Positions 54,335 to 63,877 of a stretch of DNA of 64,000 nt are shown piece by piece. The position numbers were made by a program, and so were the translations under genes. The first letter of the stretch is position 1. Each line of letters starts with the position of its first letter. Source of the stretch: DASZBX01 sp035943635 (lineage in GTDB: Bacteria > Actinomycetota > Actinomycetes > Streptomycetales > Catenulisporaceae); the NCBI GenBank assembly GCA_035943635.1, contig DASZBX010000033.1:62001-126000 (forward strand), given 5' to 3'. A model generated the notes under the pieces. The model ran no database searches, was not told the origin of the DNA, and was given only the letters and a program-made list of their open reading frames with translations.

Positions 54335-55519
54335 CTAAACCGCGACGATCCGGTCGGCCACCGCGCGGGCGATCTCCAGCGACGAGGTGGCCGCCGGGGA
54401 CGGGGCGTTCAGGACGTGCACCTGGCGCGGCGCGCTCTCGATCAGGAAGTCGTCGACCAGGCCGCCCGACCTGGTCAGGGCCTGTGCGCGCACGCCCGAG
54501 CCGGCCGGGACCAGGTCCTCCTCGGTGATCGCCGGGACCAGCCGGGCCAGGCTCTGGGCGAAGCGCTTGCGGGAGAGCGAGCGGGCCACCTCCTGCAGCC
54601 CGGGGCGCCAGTTGTCCTTGCCCAGCCGCCAGGTGCCGGGGAAGCGCAGGGAGTCGGCCAGGTCGCGGGCGGAGACGTCCCGCCAGCGGTACCCCTCCCG
54701 GCGCAGGGCCAGGACCGCGTTCGGGCCCGCGTGGATGCTGCCGTCGACCATCCGGGTCAGGTGCACGCCGAGGAACGGGAACCGCGGGTCCGGGACCGGG
54801 TAGATCAGGCCGCGGACCAGGTCGCGCCGGTCCGGCTTCAGCTCGTAGTACTCACCCCGGAACGGCACGATCCGTGCGTCCGGGTGCAGTCCGGCCAGGC
54901 GGGCTATCCGGTCGCTGTGCAGTCCGGCGCAGTTCACCAGGGTGTCGGCGTGCACGATCCCGCGCGGGGTGGCCACGCTGACCCGGCCCGCGCCGGTGCG
55001 GATGCCCAGCACCTCCGCGCCGGTGCGCAGATCGGCGCCCGCCTTGTCCAGGTGCGCGGCCATGGCCAGGCAGACGGCGGTGTAGTCCGTGATCCCGGTG
55101 CTCTTCACGTGCAGGGCGCCCAGGCACCGGACCTCGGGCTCCAGCTCGCGGGCCTGGTCCGGGGAGATCAGCTCGGCCGGGACGCCGTTGGCCCCGGCCC
55201 GCTCGGCCAGGGCGGCCAGCCGGGGCAGCTCGGCCGGCTCGGTGGCCACCACGAGCTTGCCGCAGACCTGCACCGGGACGCCGTTCTCCTGCGCGAACTC
55301 GACCATGGACCGGCTGCCGGCCACCGCCATCGCGGCCTTGAGGCTGCCCGGCTTGTAGTACAGGCCCGCGTGGATCACGCCGCTGTTGTGCCCGGTCTGG
55401 TGGGCGGCCCAGTGGTCTTCCTTCTCCAGCACGGTGACCTGGTGGCCCCGGTGCAGGGCCAGTTCGCGGGCGACGGCCAGGCCGACGATCCCTCCGCCGA
55501 TGACCACGGTGTGCCGCAC
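54335..55519 (-). CDS. lhgO: L-2-hydroxyglutarate oxidase-like FAD protein (LhgO family)
   Basis: A 394-residue FAD-dependent oxidoreductase. The dinucleotide motif VVIGGGIVGLAVARELA opens the protein; HQTGHNSGVIHAGLYYKPGS is the LhgO/L2HGDH signature with the FAD-linked His; and LNAPSPAATSSLEIARAVAD closes it. The start is placed at the GTG at 55519 because AGGAG is 8 bases upstream; the GTG at 55528 overlaps that site. It lies inside the polysaccharide region, but its reaction (oxidising L-2-hydroxyglutarate or a similar hydroxyacid) is metabolic repair; a link to sugar chemistry is not evident. Confidence 0.88.
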   Translation of the reverse strand: MRHTVVIGGGIVGLAVARELALHRGHQVTVLEKEDHWAAHQTGHNSGVIHAGLYYKPGSLKAAMAVAGSRSMVEFAQENGVPVQVCGKLVVATEPAELPRLAALAERAGANGVPAELISPDQARELEPEVRCLGALHVKSTGITDYTAVCLAMAAHLDKAGADLRTGAEVLGIRTGAGRVSVATPRGIVHADTLVNCAGLHSDRIARLAGLHPDARIVPFRGEYYELKPDRRDLVRGLIYPVPDPRFPFLGVHLTRMVDGSIHAGPNAVLALRREGYRWRDVSARDLADSLRFPGTWRLGKDNWRPGLQEVARSLSRKRFAQSLARLVPAITEEDLVPAGSGVRAQALTRSGGLVDDFLIESAPRQVHVLNAPSPAATSSLEIARAVADRIVAV

Positions 55520-55645
55520 GTGAACCACTCCTGAGCTCGGTCGGTCGCGGACGCCCGCGACGGAAGGAAGACAGACCAGCGCGGATCCCCGCCCCGTCCC
55601 GGAGCGTATCGCCTCGGACCGGCCCGGGTCCGCGGAATCGCGCGG

Positions 55646-56596
55646 TCAGTGCATGCCGGCGTCCGGCCGGCGCAGCCGGGCCGGGCTCAGCAGGCCGGCC
55701 GCGGCGGCCCGGCTGCGCTGCTTGCCGAGCACGGCCCGCGGCGCCTCGCGCAGCAGCGCGACCGCCCAGTAGGCCGCCGACGCGGGCAGGTGGTGCCGGC
55801 GGTGGTAGAGCCGCACTTTGTTGATCGTGAGCAGGGTCCACAGTTTCGCCGACACCCCGGACTCCCCGCCGAGGTGCACCGCGGTCGCCTCCGGGATCAG
55901 CCGGGTGAGAAAGCCCAGGTCGCGGGCCCGCAGGGCGAACTCGGTCTCCTCCGAGTAGAGGAAGAACGACTCGTCCCACGGTCCGCACGCGGTCATGCAG
56001 TCGGCCGAGATCATCATGATCGCGCCGGTGGCCCAGTCCGCCACGGTCGGTGCCCGGTAAGCGGATTCGTCCAGCACCACCTCGCCGAGCCGGGGGAAGC
56101 GGCCGGCCCGGCCGCCGAGCACCGCCTCGCCGAGCGCGCGCAGCAGGGTGGGCTCGCGGCGCAGCGAGGGGGTCAGCCGGCCGGACTCGTCGAGCATCCG
56201 GGGCACGGTTATCCCGACCGACGCGTCGGTATCGGTGTGCAGCGCGGCGACCAGGGTTGCGGCGCAGTCCGGCTGCAGGCGGATGTCCGGATTCAGGATG
56301 AAGGCGGCCGAAAAGGGCTTTCCGTCCAGCGTGGCCGAATGCGCGAACGCCCGGTTGATCGCGGCGGAGTATCCGGCGTTGCTTCCGGTCTGAACGACGC
56401 AGCCCTGGGCGCTGCCGCCGTGGTCGGCGAGCCAGTTCTCGACAGTGTGCACGGTGTCATCGGCCGACGCGTTGTCGGCAACCACGAGGTACCAGGGGAC
56501 GCCGGCCAAACCCTCCGGCAGCGAGTTCAGCAGCTCGCCGACGACCGCCGCACTGTTCCAGGTGACGACGACGACCGCGACGCGGGTCTCGGGCAT
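55646..56596 (-). CDS. Family 2 glycosyltransferase (rhamnosyltransferase-like)
   Basis: A 316-residue GT-A fold enzyme: VVVVTWNSAAVVGELLNSLP at the N-terminus, VVADNASADDTVHTVENWL, the metal-site region AAFILNPDIRLQPDCAATLV, and DESFFLYSEETEFALRARDL near the acceptor site, typical of WbbL-like rhamnosyl/galactosyl transferases. A C-terminal amphipathic region may touch the membrane. It is presumably part of polysaccharide assembly; donor and acceptor are unknown. Confidence 0.87.
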   Translation of the reverse strand: MPETRVAVVVVTWNSAAVVGELLNSLPEGLAGVPWYLVVADNASADDTVHTVENWLADHGGSAQGCVVQTGSNAGYSAAINRAFAHSATLDGKPFSAAFILNPDIRLQPDCAATLVAALHTDTDASVGITVPRMLDESGRLTPSLRREPTLLRALGEAVLGGRAGRFPRLGEVVLDESAYRAPTVADWATGAIMMISADCMTACGPWDESFFLYSEETEFALRARDLGFLTRLIPEATAVHLGGESGVSAKLWTLLTINKVRLYHRRHHLPASAAYWAVALLREAPRAVLGKQRSRAAAAGLLSPARLRRPDAGMH

Positions 56597-56867
56597 GGCT
56601 TACTCCGTGGGGGTCTCGGTCGGCGGATGGGACACGCCTCTGACCAGGGGCGCGACGGCAACGGAAGACTATCGGACGAGCGCCGCGGCCGCAGTCGGAC
56701 GGCGGAAAGGCACTCGGCCGCCGCGACCTGACGGACAGGCCGCGGCGGCCGGACCGCCGCAATGCGGGGCGAGCTGGGGGAGCGGCGACCCGCGCGGGCG
56801 CGGGCGAGCCGGCGCCCCTGACTGGAGGTCAGGGGGTTGCAGATCAATAACAGTCGCGGCGGCCGGT

Positions 56868-57770
56868 TCAGGCCCCGGGAGGCCCGGCCGGTTCGGCCGC
56901 CGCCCGGCTGCTCTCGTCCCGCAGCCAGGTGGTGAAGTCTCCGGCCTTGACCGCCTTGTCCGCCCGGCGCCGGGCGTAGAGGGTGACCGCCAGGAACCAG
57001 GCCACCTTGGGGGCCAGGGCCACCGGTGAGCTGCGCAGCACCGCGAGCAGGTCGGCCTTGGTGGTGCGCGACTCGGCGCCGGCCTGGGCCAGCTCCTCGC
57101 GCCGGCCGGCCTGCACGGTCACGGTGACCGCCCGAACCCGCCGCCGGACCAGGTCGCCGCAGGTGCGCGGCGGGTGCACGGTGGCGAAGGAGTCCGCCGC
57201 GATCAGCCGCTCGTCCGCGCTGAAGGACAGGGACGCGGCCAGGTCGTCGCCCATCAGCTCCGGCAGCGCGGACAACCGGGCGAAACCCTTGGCGGACACG
57301 CCGATCACGCCGCGGCCGAACAGGCCGGCGCGGACGGCCGGCAGCTTGGGCCACACGTCGTAGTACCAGCGGATCGTCCAGGACAGGCCCGCGGTCGGCA
57401 TCCGCCGCTCCGGGGCCGCGGCCAGGATCGGGCCGTCCTCGGACAGGTGCGCGGCCAGGGCGCGGGCGTCGGCGGCGGTGAACTCCACGTCGGCGTCCAC
57501 GTAGATCCGCGGGAACACGTCCGTCGCGGCGTCGGCCAGCCGCATCGCGTTGTACTTGCTGGGTTTCGGGGTCTCCAGCACCCGGACCGACGGCCCGTAG
57601 GCCGCGGCCACCGCGGCGGTCTCGTCGGAGCAGCCGTTGGCCACGACCAGGATGTCGAGTCCGGCCGGGGCGTCCGGCCCGGTGAGCCCGGCCAGTAGCC
57701 GGCCGATCACCCGGGCCTCGTTGTGGGCGGGTACGACGATGCTCATCACGGAAGGAAGTATCGGGGTCAT
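56868..57770 (-). CDS. Family 2 glycosyltransferase with C-terminal membrane-associated segment
   Basis: A 300-residue GT2 enzyme: SIVVPAHNEARVIGRLLAGL, LDILVVANGCSDETAAVAAA and the DXD motif in RIYVDADVEFTAADARALA. A C-terminal hydrophobic stretch (APKVAWFLAVTLYARRRADK) suggests membrane association. The ATG at 57770 and another at 57746 are both possible, neither with a good Shine-Dalgarno. It is divergent from the priming transferase gene and shares its 400-bp promoter region. Confidence 0.85.
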   Translation of the reverse strand: MTPILPSVMSIVVPAHNEARVIGRLLAGLTGPDAPAGLDILVVANGCSDETAAVAAAYGPSVRVLETPKPSKYNAMRLADAATDVFPRIYVDADVEFTAADARALAAHLSEDGPILAAAPERRMPTAGLSWTIRWYYDVWPKLPAVRAGLFGRGVIGVSAKGFARLSALPELMGDDLAASLSFSADERLIAADSFATVHPPRTCGDLVRRRVRAVTVTVQAGRREELAQAGAESRTTKADLLAVLRSSPVALAPKVAWFLAVTLYARRRADKAVKAGDFTTWLRDESSRAAAEPAGPPGA

Positions 57771-58100
57771 ATAGCTCGAATGTCTACTATGGGGCTCGGC
57801 GTCCCGGATGGCGGCTTGTCTGGTTTCTGCACGATTTGCGGGTACTGATCTTTACCGCTCGTTGGAACTGCCTGCTTGAGGAGCCGCGTTGCGTATTTTA
57901 CCATTCTGGGTGTAGTCATTCACCACGATGCGCTACCAGCGTGCGCCCCGGAGGGGCCGAAACTCTGATAGCTTCAGGAAACTATAGGTGAATTCTTCTA
58001 CAAGGTGGCTATTCAGAGCTCTGGTGCGGCTATGTTGGGGGCTCGTTGGAATAGTTCTACCCCCTTTGCCCATAAGGGCTACAAGGAGGGAAATCGATTC
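57771..58100. other. Divergent promoter region of the polysaccharide genes
   Basis: About 330 bases, more AT-rich than the surrounding genes, between the GT2 gene (minus) and the leader ORF/priming transferase (plus). A short stem with ACCCCC/GGG matches lies at 58057-58090. No other gene is supported. Confidence 0.4.
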
Positions 58101-58166
58101 GTGTCGACTCGTGGGTGGCCGGGTACTTCGCCGCCTGCGGATCGGCCCGTCGTTTTTTGGGGGTGA
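58101..58166 (+). CDS. Leader peptide upstream of the priming transferase
   Basis: A 21-codon frame starting GTG at 58101, with a strong AAGGAGGG at 58083-58090, and ending TGA at 58164-58166, three bases before the next ATG. The peptide starts MSTRGWPGTS and ends RPVVFWG. The ribosome binding site of the downstream gene (GGGGGTGA) lies inside its last codons, so translation of the two is probably coupled. It may be a regulatory uORF rather than a functional peptide. Confidence 0.5.
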   Translation: MSTRGWPGTSPPADRPVVFWG

Positions 58167-58169
58167 ACA

Positions 58170-59645
58170 ATGAACGTCGTCAATCTGTTGTCCGCCGAAC
58201 TTCACAACCATCCGGCGACCGCCGTCGCCAACCATCACAAGAGGTGGAACCTTCACATACGTTCCATGATCTACACCGACGGAGTCGCTGCTGCCGCGGC
58301 CGCCGCCGGAGCCTCGTTCTGGCGCGTCGGGGGTAGTGACGCGTCCGGCCTGTCGCTCACCGGAGTACGGGTGGCCGTCTGCGCCGTCGTCCCGTTGTGG
58401 CTGGCCGCACTCTGGCTGTGCGGTGCTTATGGGAGGCACACCGTCACGCTGGGCGTCGGCCGGCAGCGCAGGCTGCTCTCCGCGGCGGGCCTGCTGGCCG
58501 CCGCCGCGTCCGCCTCGGGCCTGCTGGTCGACAGCACCCTGCTCTACCGGCGCGAGGTGGTGGCCGTGCTGCTGGCCGCCGCGCTCACGCCGCTGCTGCG
58601 CCGGCTGAGCCTGCGGCTGCCGGGCCGGATCCAGGCCGCCGCCCGGGCCCCGCGGCGCGCCCTGCTGGTCGGCCCCGGCGCCGCCATCAACGACTTCATC
58701 GCCCAGCACCGCCCGGGCGACCTCGGGCCGCTGAGCGTGGCCGCCTCGTTCGCGGTCGACTCGGCCGAGGCCGAGGAGCGCGCGCTGACCGCCGGCCCGT
58801 CCTGGACCGCGCTGGACAGCACCCCGGAGATGGTCCGCCGGGCCGACTGCGACCTGGTGATCGCGCTGACCGGCCCGGAGCTGGACGGCGCCGCGCTGCG
58901 CCGGATGTCCTGGCGGCTGCGCGAGATCGGGGTGGACCTCGCGCTCGCCCCGATCCTGACCACCGTGGCGGCCGAACGGATCGACGTCAGCGTCGCCGGC
59001 GGCCTGCCGCTGCTGCACATCCGCCCGCCGGCCCTGTCCGGGCCGGGCCGGGTGCTCAAGGACCTGACCGATCGGGCGTTGGCTCTGGTCCTGCTGTTGC
59101 TGCTGTCCCCGCTGCTGCTGGTCCTGGCCGCGGTCGTCCGGGCCACGAGCCCGGGCCCGGCCCTGTTCCGGCAGAAACGGGTGGGCCTGAACGGCACCCA
59201 GTTCACCTGTTTCAAATTCCGCACCATGGTGGTCAACGCCGAGCAGCTCAAGGCGCAGCTGGAACACCTCAACGAGAACCGCGACGGCCTGCTGTTCAAG
59301 ATCCGCGACGATCCGAGGCTGACCAAGGTCGGCGCCGTGCTGCGGCGCTACTCCCTGGACGAACTGCCCCAGCTGCTCAACGTGCTGGGCGGGTCCATGT
59401 CCCTGGTCGGCCCGCGCCCGCCGCTGCCGGCCGAAGTGGCCCGCTACAACGAGGAGGTTTGGCGTAGGCTGTATGTCAAGCCCGGACTAACCGGGCTCTG
59501 GCAAGTCAGCGGCCGCTCCTCGCTGTCCTGGGCCGAATCGGTCCGGCTGGACCTGAACTACGTCGAGAACTGGTCCCCGGCGCTCGACGCCACGATCTTG
59601 CTGCGCACCACCACGGCCGTCGTCCGCGGCACCGGTGCCTTCTGA
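58170..59645 (+). CDS. Polyprenyl-phosphate sugar-1-phosphate transferase (priming glycosyltransferase)
   Basis: A 491-residue membrane protein of the WbaP/CpsE type. N-terminal membrane segments (about residues 35-145) and a Rossmann-like central region precede a membrane hairpin (LALVLLLLLSPLLLVLAAVV) and the cytosolic bacterial sugar transferase domain with KFRTMVVNAE, YSLDELPQLLNVLGGSMSLV, GPRPPLP and KPGLTGLWQVSGRS. It moves a sugar-1-phosphate onto the lipid carrier, starting polysaccharide repeat synthesis. It heads the rightward operon. Confidence 0.93.
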   Translation: MNVVNLLSAELHNHPATAVANHHKRWNLHIRSMIYTDGVAAAAAAAGASFWRVGGSDASGLSLTGVRVAVCAVVPLWLAALWLCGAYGRHTVTLGVGRQRRLLSAAGLLAAAASASGLLVDSTLLYRREVVAVLLAAALTPLLRRLSLRLPGRIQAAARAPRRALLVGPGAAINDFIAQHRPGDLGPLSVAASFAVDSAEAEERALTAGPSWTALDSTPEMVRRADCDLVIALTGPELDGAALRRMSWRLREIGVDLALAPILTTVAAERIDVSVAGGLPLLHIRPPALSGPGRVLKDLTDRALALVLLLLLSPLLLVLAAVVRATSPGPALFRQKRVGLNGTQFTCFKFRTMVVNAEQLKAQLEHLNENRDGLLFKIRDDPRLTKVGAVLRRYSLDELPQLLNVLGGSMSLVGPRPPLPAEVARYNEEVWRRLYVKPGLTGLWQVSGRSSLSWAESVRLDLNYVENWSPALDATILLRTTTAVVRGTGAF

Positions 59646-59695
59646 TGGCCGACCGACCGCCCGCACCGGGTGGACCGAAGAGGAGTGAAAGCACT

Positions 59696-60790
59696 GTGAC
59701 CACCGATTCCGCCCCGGCGCCGGGCATATCCCCGGCCGCTCCGGAACCGGCCGCCCTGGGCGTGGCCGTCGTCGGCGCCGGCTACTGGGGCCCGAACCTG
59801 TCCCGCAACTTCCAGGCCTCGCCCTCGTTCCGGCTGCGCTACCTGTGCGACCTGGACGTCAGCCGGGCCCGGCGGGTCCTGGGCCGGTACTCGACCGTCG
59901 AGGCCACCCCCGACTTCGCCCAGGTGCTGGCCGACCCCGAGGTGCAGGCGGTGGCGATCGCCACCCCGGCCGCCACCCACCGGGACCTGGCCCTGGCCGC
60001 GCTCGCCGCGGGCAAGCACGTCCTGGTCGAGAAGCCCCTGGCGGCCAGCCGCGAGGACGGCCTGGCCGTGGTCGAGGAGGCCGAACGCCGCGGCCTGACC
60101 CTGATGTGCGACCACACCTACTGCTACACCCCGGCCGTCTCCTACATCCGCGACCTGGTCCGCACCGGCGCGCTCGGCGACCTGCACTACTTCGACTCGG
60201 TCCGGATAAACCTGGGCCTGGTGCAGCCGGACGTGGACGTGTTGTGGGACCTCGCGCCGCACGACCTGTCCATCCTCGACTCGGTCCTGCCCGAGGGCGT
60301 GGTCGCGGTCGCGGTCGCCGCGCACGGCGCCGACCCGATCGGCGCGGACCGCGCGTGCGTGGCCTACCTGACCCTGAAGCTCAGCAGCGGCGCGATCGCG
60401 CACATCCACGTCAACTGGCTCTCGCCGACCAAGGTGCGCACCACCATGGTGGGCGGCTCGAAGCGGACCATCGTGTGGGACGACCTGAACCCGGCCCAGC
60501 GGATCACCGTGTTCGACCGCGGCGTGGACCTGACCACCCCGGCCGAGGTCGGCGACGAGACCCGGCGCGCGATGCAGGTCAACTACCGCTCCGGCGACAT
60601 GGTCGCGCCCGCCCTGGGCGAGCGCGAGGCCCTGTCCGCGATGGTGGAGGAGTTCGCCACCGCGATCCGCACCGGCAAGCCCGCCCTGACCGACGGCCGG
60701 GCCGGCCTGCGGGTGCTGGAGATCCTGGAGGCCGCCTCGCGCAGCCTCGCCCTGCACGGGGCAGTCGTCGACCTGAAGGGAACGAAGTGA
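59696..60790 (+). CDS. Gfo/Idh/MocA NAD-dependent sugar oxidoreductase (WlbA-like)
   Basis: About 364 residues from the GTG at 59696, chosen for AGGAGTG ahead; an ATG at 59645 overlapping the upstream stop would add 17 low-complexity residues. The Rossmann motif is VAVVGAGYWGPNLSRNF. The family EKP motif (HVLVEKPLAAS) and the catalytic His in WDLAPHDLSILD are present. Together with the downstream aminotransferase and acyltransferase it resembles enzymes that oxidise UDP-GlcNAcA at C3 before transamination (WlbA/WbpB). Substrate is inferred from context. Confidence 0.88.
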   Translation: MTTDSAPAPGISPAAPEPAALGVAVVGAGYWGPNLSRNFQASPSFRLRYLCDLDVSRARRVLGRYSTVEATPDFAQVLADPEVQAVAIATPAATHRDLALAALAAGKHVLVEKPLAASREDGLAVVEEAERRGLTLMCDHTYCYTPAVSYIRDLVRTGALGDLHYFDSVRINLGLVQPDVDVLWDLAPHDLSILDSVLPEGVVAVAVAAHGADPIGADRACVAYLTLKLSSGAIAHIHVNWLSPTKVRTTMVGGSKRTIVWDDLNPAQRITVFDRGVDLTTPAEVGDETRRAMQVNYRSGDMVAPALGEREALSAMVEEFATAIRTGKPALTDGRAGLRVLEILEAASRSLALHGAVVDLKGTK

Positions 60791-61875
60791 GCACCACCGA
60801 GTCCGTGTCCGCATCCGACCACGCCGCGGACCGGCCCGAGCCGGACGGCGTGCGCGGCGCCCGGATCCTGGTCACCGGCGGCGCCGGCACCATCGGGTCC
60901 AACCTGGTCGACCTGCTGGTGCGGGAAGGCGCCGGGCAGGTCGTGGTGCTGGACAACTTCGTCCGGGGCCGGATGCAGAACCTCGCCGAGGCGATCGCGC
61001 TGGGTCCGGACGTGGTCCGGATCGTGGAGGGCGACATCTGCGACCGGGACACCGTCCGCAGCGCCACCGAGGGCGCCGACCTGGTGTTCCACCTGGCCGC
61101 TCTGCGGATCACCCAGTGCGCGCAGGAACCCCGGCTGGCCAACGACGTGCTGGTCAACGGCACGTTCAACGTGCTCGAAGCCGCCGTCGACGCCGGCGTG
61201 CGCAAGGTGATCGCCTCGTCCTCGGCCTCCGTGTACGGCCTGGCCGAGCAGTTCCCGACCACCGAGCGGCACCACCCGTACAACAACGACACCTTCTACG
61301 GCGCGGCCAAGGCCTTCAACGAGGCCACCCTGCGCAGCTTCCACGCGATGTACGGGCTCGACTACGTCGCGCTGCGCTACTTCAACGTGTACGGCCCCCG
61401 GATGGACATCTTCGGCCTCTACACCGAGGTGCTGATCCGCTGGATGGAACGGATCGACCAGGGCATCGCCCCGCTGATCTTCGGCGACGGCAAGCAGACG
61501 ATGGACTTCGTGCACGTGCGCGACATCGCCCGGGCCAACCTGCTGGCCGCCGCCTCGCCGCTGACCGACGAGGTGTTCAACGTGGCCAGCGGCGAGGAGA
61601 CCAGCCTGCGCGGGCTGGCCGACGCGCTGATCCGCGCGATGGGCGCCGACGGGCTGAGCGTGGAGCACGGCCCGGAGCGCGCGGTCAACGCGGTCACCCG
61701 CCGGCTGGCCGACACCTCCTCGGCCGCCGAGCGGCTCGGCTTCCGGGCCGAGATCGGCCTGGAGCAGGGCCTGACCGACCTGGTCCAGTGGTGGCGGGCC
61801 GAGCGCGAGGCCGAGGCCAAGCCCGCGGACGAGGCCGTCTCGACCGCCGCGCCGACCCCGGCGCAGGCCCGATGA
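60787..61875 (+). CDS. NAD-dependent nucleotide-sugar epimerase/dehydratase (extended SDR)
   Basis: A 362-residue extended SDR with TGGAGTIGSNLVDLLV (cofactor), ASSSASVYG (catalytic Ser) and YGAAK (Tyr and Lys), followed by YFNVYGPRMDIFG and DFVHVRDIARA, typical of UDP-glucose/GlcNAc 4-epimerase relatives. The GTG start overlaps the upstream stop (GTGA). C-terminal 25 residues are a low-complexity tail. It should supply a C4-epimer or dehydrated UDP-sugar for the polysaccharide. Confidence 0.9.
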   Translation: MSTTESVSASDHAADRPEPDGVRGARILVTGGAGTIGSNLVDLLVREGAGQVVVLDNFVRGRMQNLAEAIALGPDVVRIVEGDICDRDTVRSATEGADLVFHLAALRITQCAQEPRLANDVLVNGTFNVLEAAVDAGVRKVIASSSASVYGLAEQFPTTERHHPYNNDTFYGAAKAFNEATLRSFHAMYGLDYVALRYFNVYGPRMDIFGLYTEVLIRWMERIDQGIAPLIFGDGKQTMDFVHVRDIARANLLAAASPLTDEVFNVASGEETSLRGLADALIRAMGADGLSVEHGPERAVNAVTRRLADTSSAAERLGFRAEIGLEQGLTDLVQWWRAEREAEAKPADEAVSTAAPTPAQAR

Positions 61876-63038
61876 GCGCCCCGACCCCGGCGGCCGGGCC
61901 CGGGCCCGACCGGATCCCGGTGATGATCCCCACCATCGGCGAGGACGAGGCCAAGGCCGCCGCGGACGCGGTGCTCTCCGGCTGGGTCGCCCAGGGCCCG
62001 CGGGTGGCCGAGTTCGAACGGGCCTACGCGGCCCGGGTCGGCTCCGCCCACGGCGTGGCCGTCTCCTCCTGCACCGCCGGGCTGCACCTGGCCCTGGTGG
62101 TCGCCGGGATCGGGGCGGGCGACGAGGTCGTCGTGCCCTCGTTCTCGTTCATCGCCACCGCGAACGCGGTCCGCTACGTCGGGGCCGAACCGGTCTTCGC
62201 CGACGTGGACCCGGACACCGGCAACCTCACCGCCGAGACCATCGCCGAGGTGGTCGGCCCGCAGACCCGCGCGGTGATCCTCGTGCACCAGGGCGGCGTC
62301 CCCGCCGACGTGCGCGCGGTCCGCGAGTTCTGCGCGGCCCGGGAGATCACCGTGGTCGAGGACGCGGCCTGCGCGGTCGGCTCGACCGTGCACGGCCGGC
62401 CGGTCGGCACCGGCGCGGCCGTCTCCGCCTGGTCCTTCCACCCGCGCAAACTGCTCACCACCGGCGAGGGCGGCATGCTCACCCTCGACCGCGAGGACTG
62501 GGCGGTCCGGCTGCGCCGCCTGCGCGAGCACGGCATGAACGTCTCGGCCGCCGACCGGCACGCGAGCAAGGGCCCGGTGTTCGAAAGCTACCTGGAGACC
62601 GGCTTCAACTACCGGATGACCGACGTCCAGGCCGCGATCGGCCTGGTCCAGCTCGGGAAACTCACCGCGATGGTCGACCGGCGGCGCGAGCTGGCCGGGC
62701 ACTACCACGAGCTGCTCGCCGGGTACCCGCAGCTGCGCGCCGTGCGCGACCCCGCGTACGGCACCGGGAACTACCAGTCCTTCTGGGTACTGCTCGACCA
62801 GGACTTCCCCGGCGGCCGCGACGGCGCGCTGGAGCGGCTGGCCGCGGGCGGGGTCTCGGCCCGCCGCGGGATCATGGCTGCGCACCTGGAGCCGGCCTAC
62901 CAGGAGGCCAAGCACGTGGACCTGCCGGTGACCGAGCGGCTGACCCGCGACTCGCTGATCCTGCCGCTGTTCCACACGCTCACCGCGCAGCAGCAGGAGC
63001 GGATCGTGGACCTGCTGGTCGAACCGGTGGCCGGATGA
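61872..63038 (+). CDS. DegT/DnrJ/EryC1/StrS PLP sugar aminotransferase
   Basis: A 388-residue fold type I aminotransferase. The PLP lysine is in WSFHPRKLLTTGEGGM; EDAACAVGS holds the pyridine Asp; VSSCTAGLHLALV and NYRMTDVQAAIGLVQL are family blocks. It should transfer an amino group to a keto-sugar made by the neighbouring oxidoreductase. The start overlaps the epimerase stop (ATGA), and its own stop overlaps the acyltransferase start. Confidence 0.93.
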   Translation: MSAPTPAAGPGPDRIPVMIPTIGEDEAKAAADAVLSGWVAQGPRVAEFERAYAARVGSAHGVAVSSCTAGLHLALVVAGIGAGDEVVVPSFSFIATANAVRYVGAEPVFADVDPDTGNLTAETIAEVVGPQTRAVILVHQGGVPADVRAVREFCAAREITVVEDAACAVGSTVHGRPVGTGAAVSAWSFHPRKLLTTGEGGMLTLDREDWAVRLRRLREHGMNVSAADRHASKGPVFESYLETGFNYRMTDVQAAIGLVQLGKLTAMVDRRRELAGHYHELLAGYPQLRAVRDPAYGTGNYQSFWVLLDQDFPGGRDGALERLAAGGVSARRGIMAAHLEPAYQEAKHVDLPVTERLTRDSLILPLFHTLTAQQQERIVDLLVEPVAG

Positions 63039-63877
63039 CGTACGGCGACGATCGCGCGGCCCAGCAGCCGCGCGATCTTCTCATCGTCGGCGCCGGCGGC
63101 CTGGCCCGGGAGACCGCGCAGGCCGTCGCCGCGATCAACGCGGCCGCCGGCCCGACCTGGCGGCTGCTCGGCTTCCTGGACGACGACCCCGCGCTCAAGG
63201 GCTCGTTCGTCGACGGCGTGGAAGTCCTCGGCGGCAGCGAACTCGTGCACACGCACACCCAGGCCGCCGTCGTGGTCTGCGTGGCCGGCCCGCGCGGGCT
63301 GTTCAACCGGGCCCGGCTGGTGCAGCGGCTCGACCTGCCCGAGGAGCGGTACGCGACGATCGTCCACCCCTCGGTGGACGTGTCGCCGAGCTCGACCGTC
63401 GGCCCCGGCAGCGTGCTGTTCGCGCAGACGGTCCTGACCGCCTCGGTCCGGGTCGGCGCGCACGTCGCGGTGATGCCGCAGGTCGTGCTCACCCACGACG
63501 TGCTGGTCGAGGACTTCGTCACCATCGCCTCCGGGGTCCGGCTCGGCGGCGGTACCCGGCTCGAGCGCGGCGCCTATCTCGGCGCCGGAGCGCTGATCCG
63601 CGAATACGTCACGGTCGGCGCCTGGTCGCTGGTCGGGATGGGCTCCGTGGTGCTGCGCGACGTGCCGACCGGCGAAGTCTGGGTCGGCAGCCCGGCCGGC
63701 CGGCTGCGCGCCACCGACGTTCCCGCGGATCTCGCCGCGCAGCCCGCTGCGGCCGCGGCCGAGGACCTGCCGGACCCGACTCCCGCCGCCGCAGCGCCCG
63801 CTGCGCCGTCGGCCGGCCCGCGCCATCGGGCCGTGCCCGCTTTCCGCCCCCCGGCCACCGAAAGGACCGAAGCGTGA
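63035..63877 (+). CDS. NeuD/PglD-like sugar O/N-acyltransferase (left-handed beta helix)
   Basis: A 280-residue protein with an N-terminal Rossmann-like nucleotide-sugar binding domain (LLIVGAGGLARETAQAV) and a hexapeptide-repeat beta helix (VGPGSVLFAQTVLTASVRVG, then VVLTHDVLVEDFVTIASGVR) with the catalytic His in VLTHD. Members acylate the amino group installed by DegT-type enzymes. A 60-residue Ala/Pro-rich tail follows the helix and is unusual in length. The ATGA start and GTGA stop overlap with neighbours. Confidence 0.9.
   Translation: MTYGDDRAAQQPRDLLIVGAGGLARETAQAVAAINAAAGPTWRLLGFLDDDPALKGSFVDGVEVLGGSELVHTHTQAAVVVCVAGPRGLFNRARLVQRLDLPEERYATIVHPSVDVSPSSTVGPGSVLFAQTVLTASVRVGAHVAVMPQVVLTHDVLVEDFVTIASGVRLGGGTRLERGAYLGAGALIREYVTVGAWSLVGMGSVVLRDVPTGEVWVGSPAGRLRATDVPADLAAQPAAAAAEDLPDPTPAAAAPAAPSAGPRHRAVPAFRPPATERTEA

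Noticed and set aside
54335..55519. LhgO as a tailoring oxidase of the polysaccharide or of a natural product
   Set aside because: The signature is that of L-2-hydroxyglutarate oxidases, and the gene is transcribed alone on the opposite strand to the operon.
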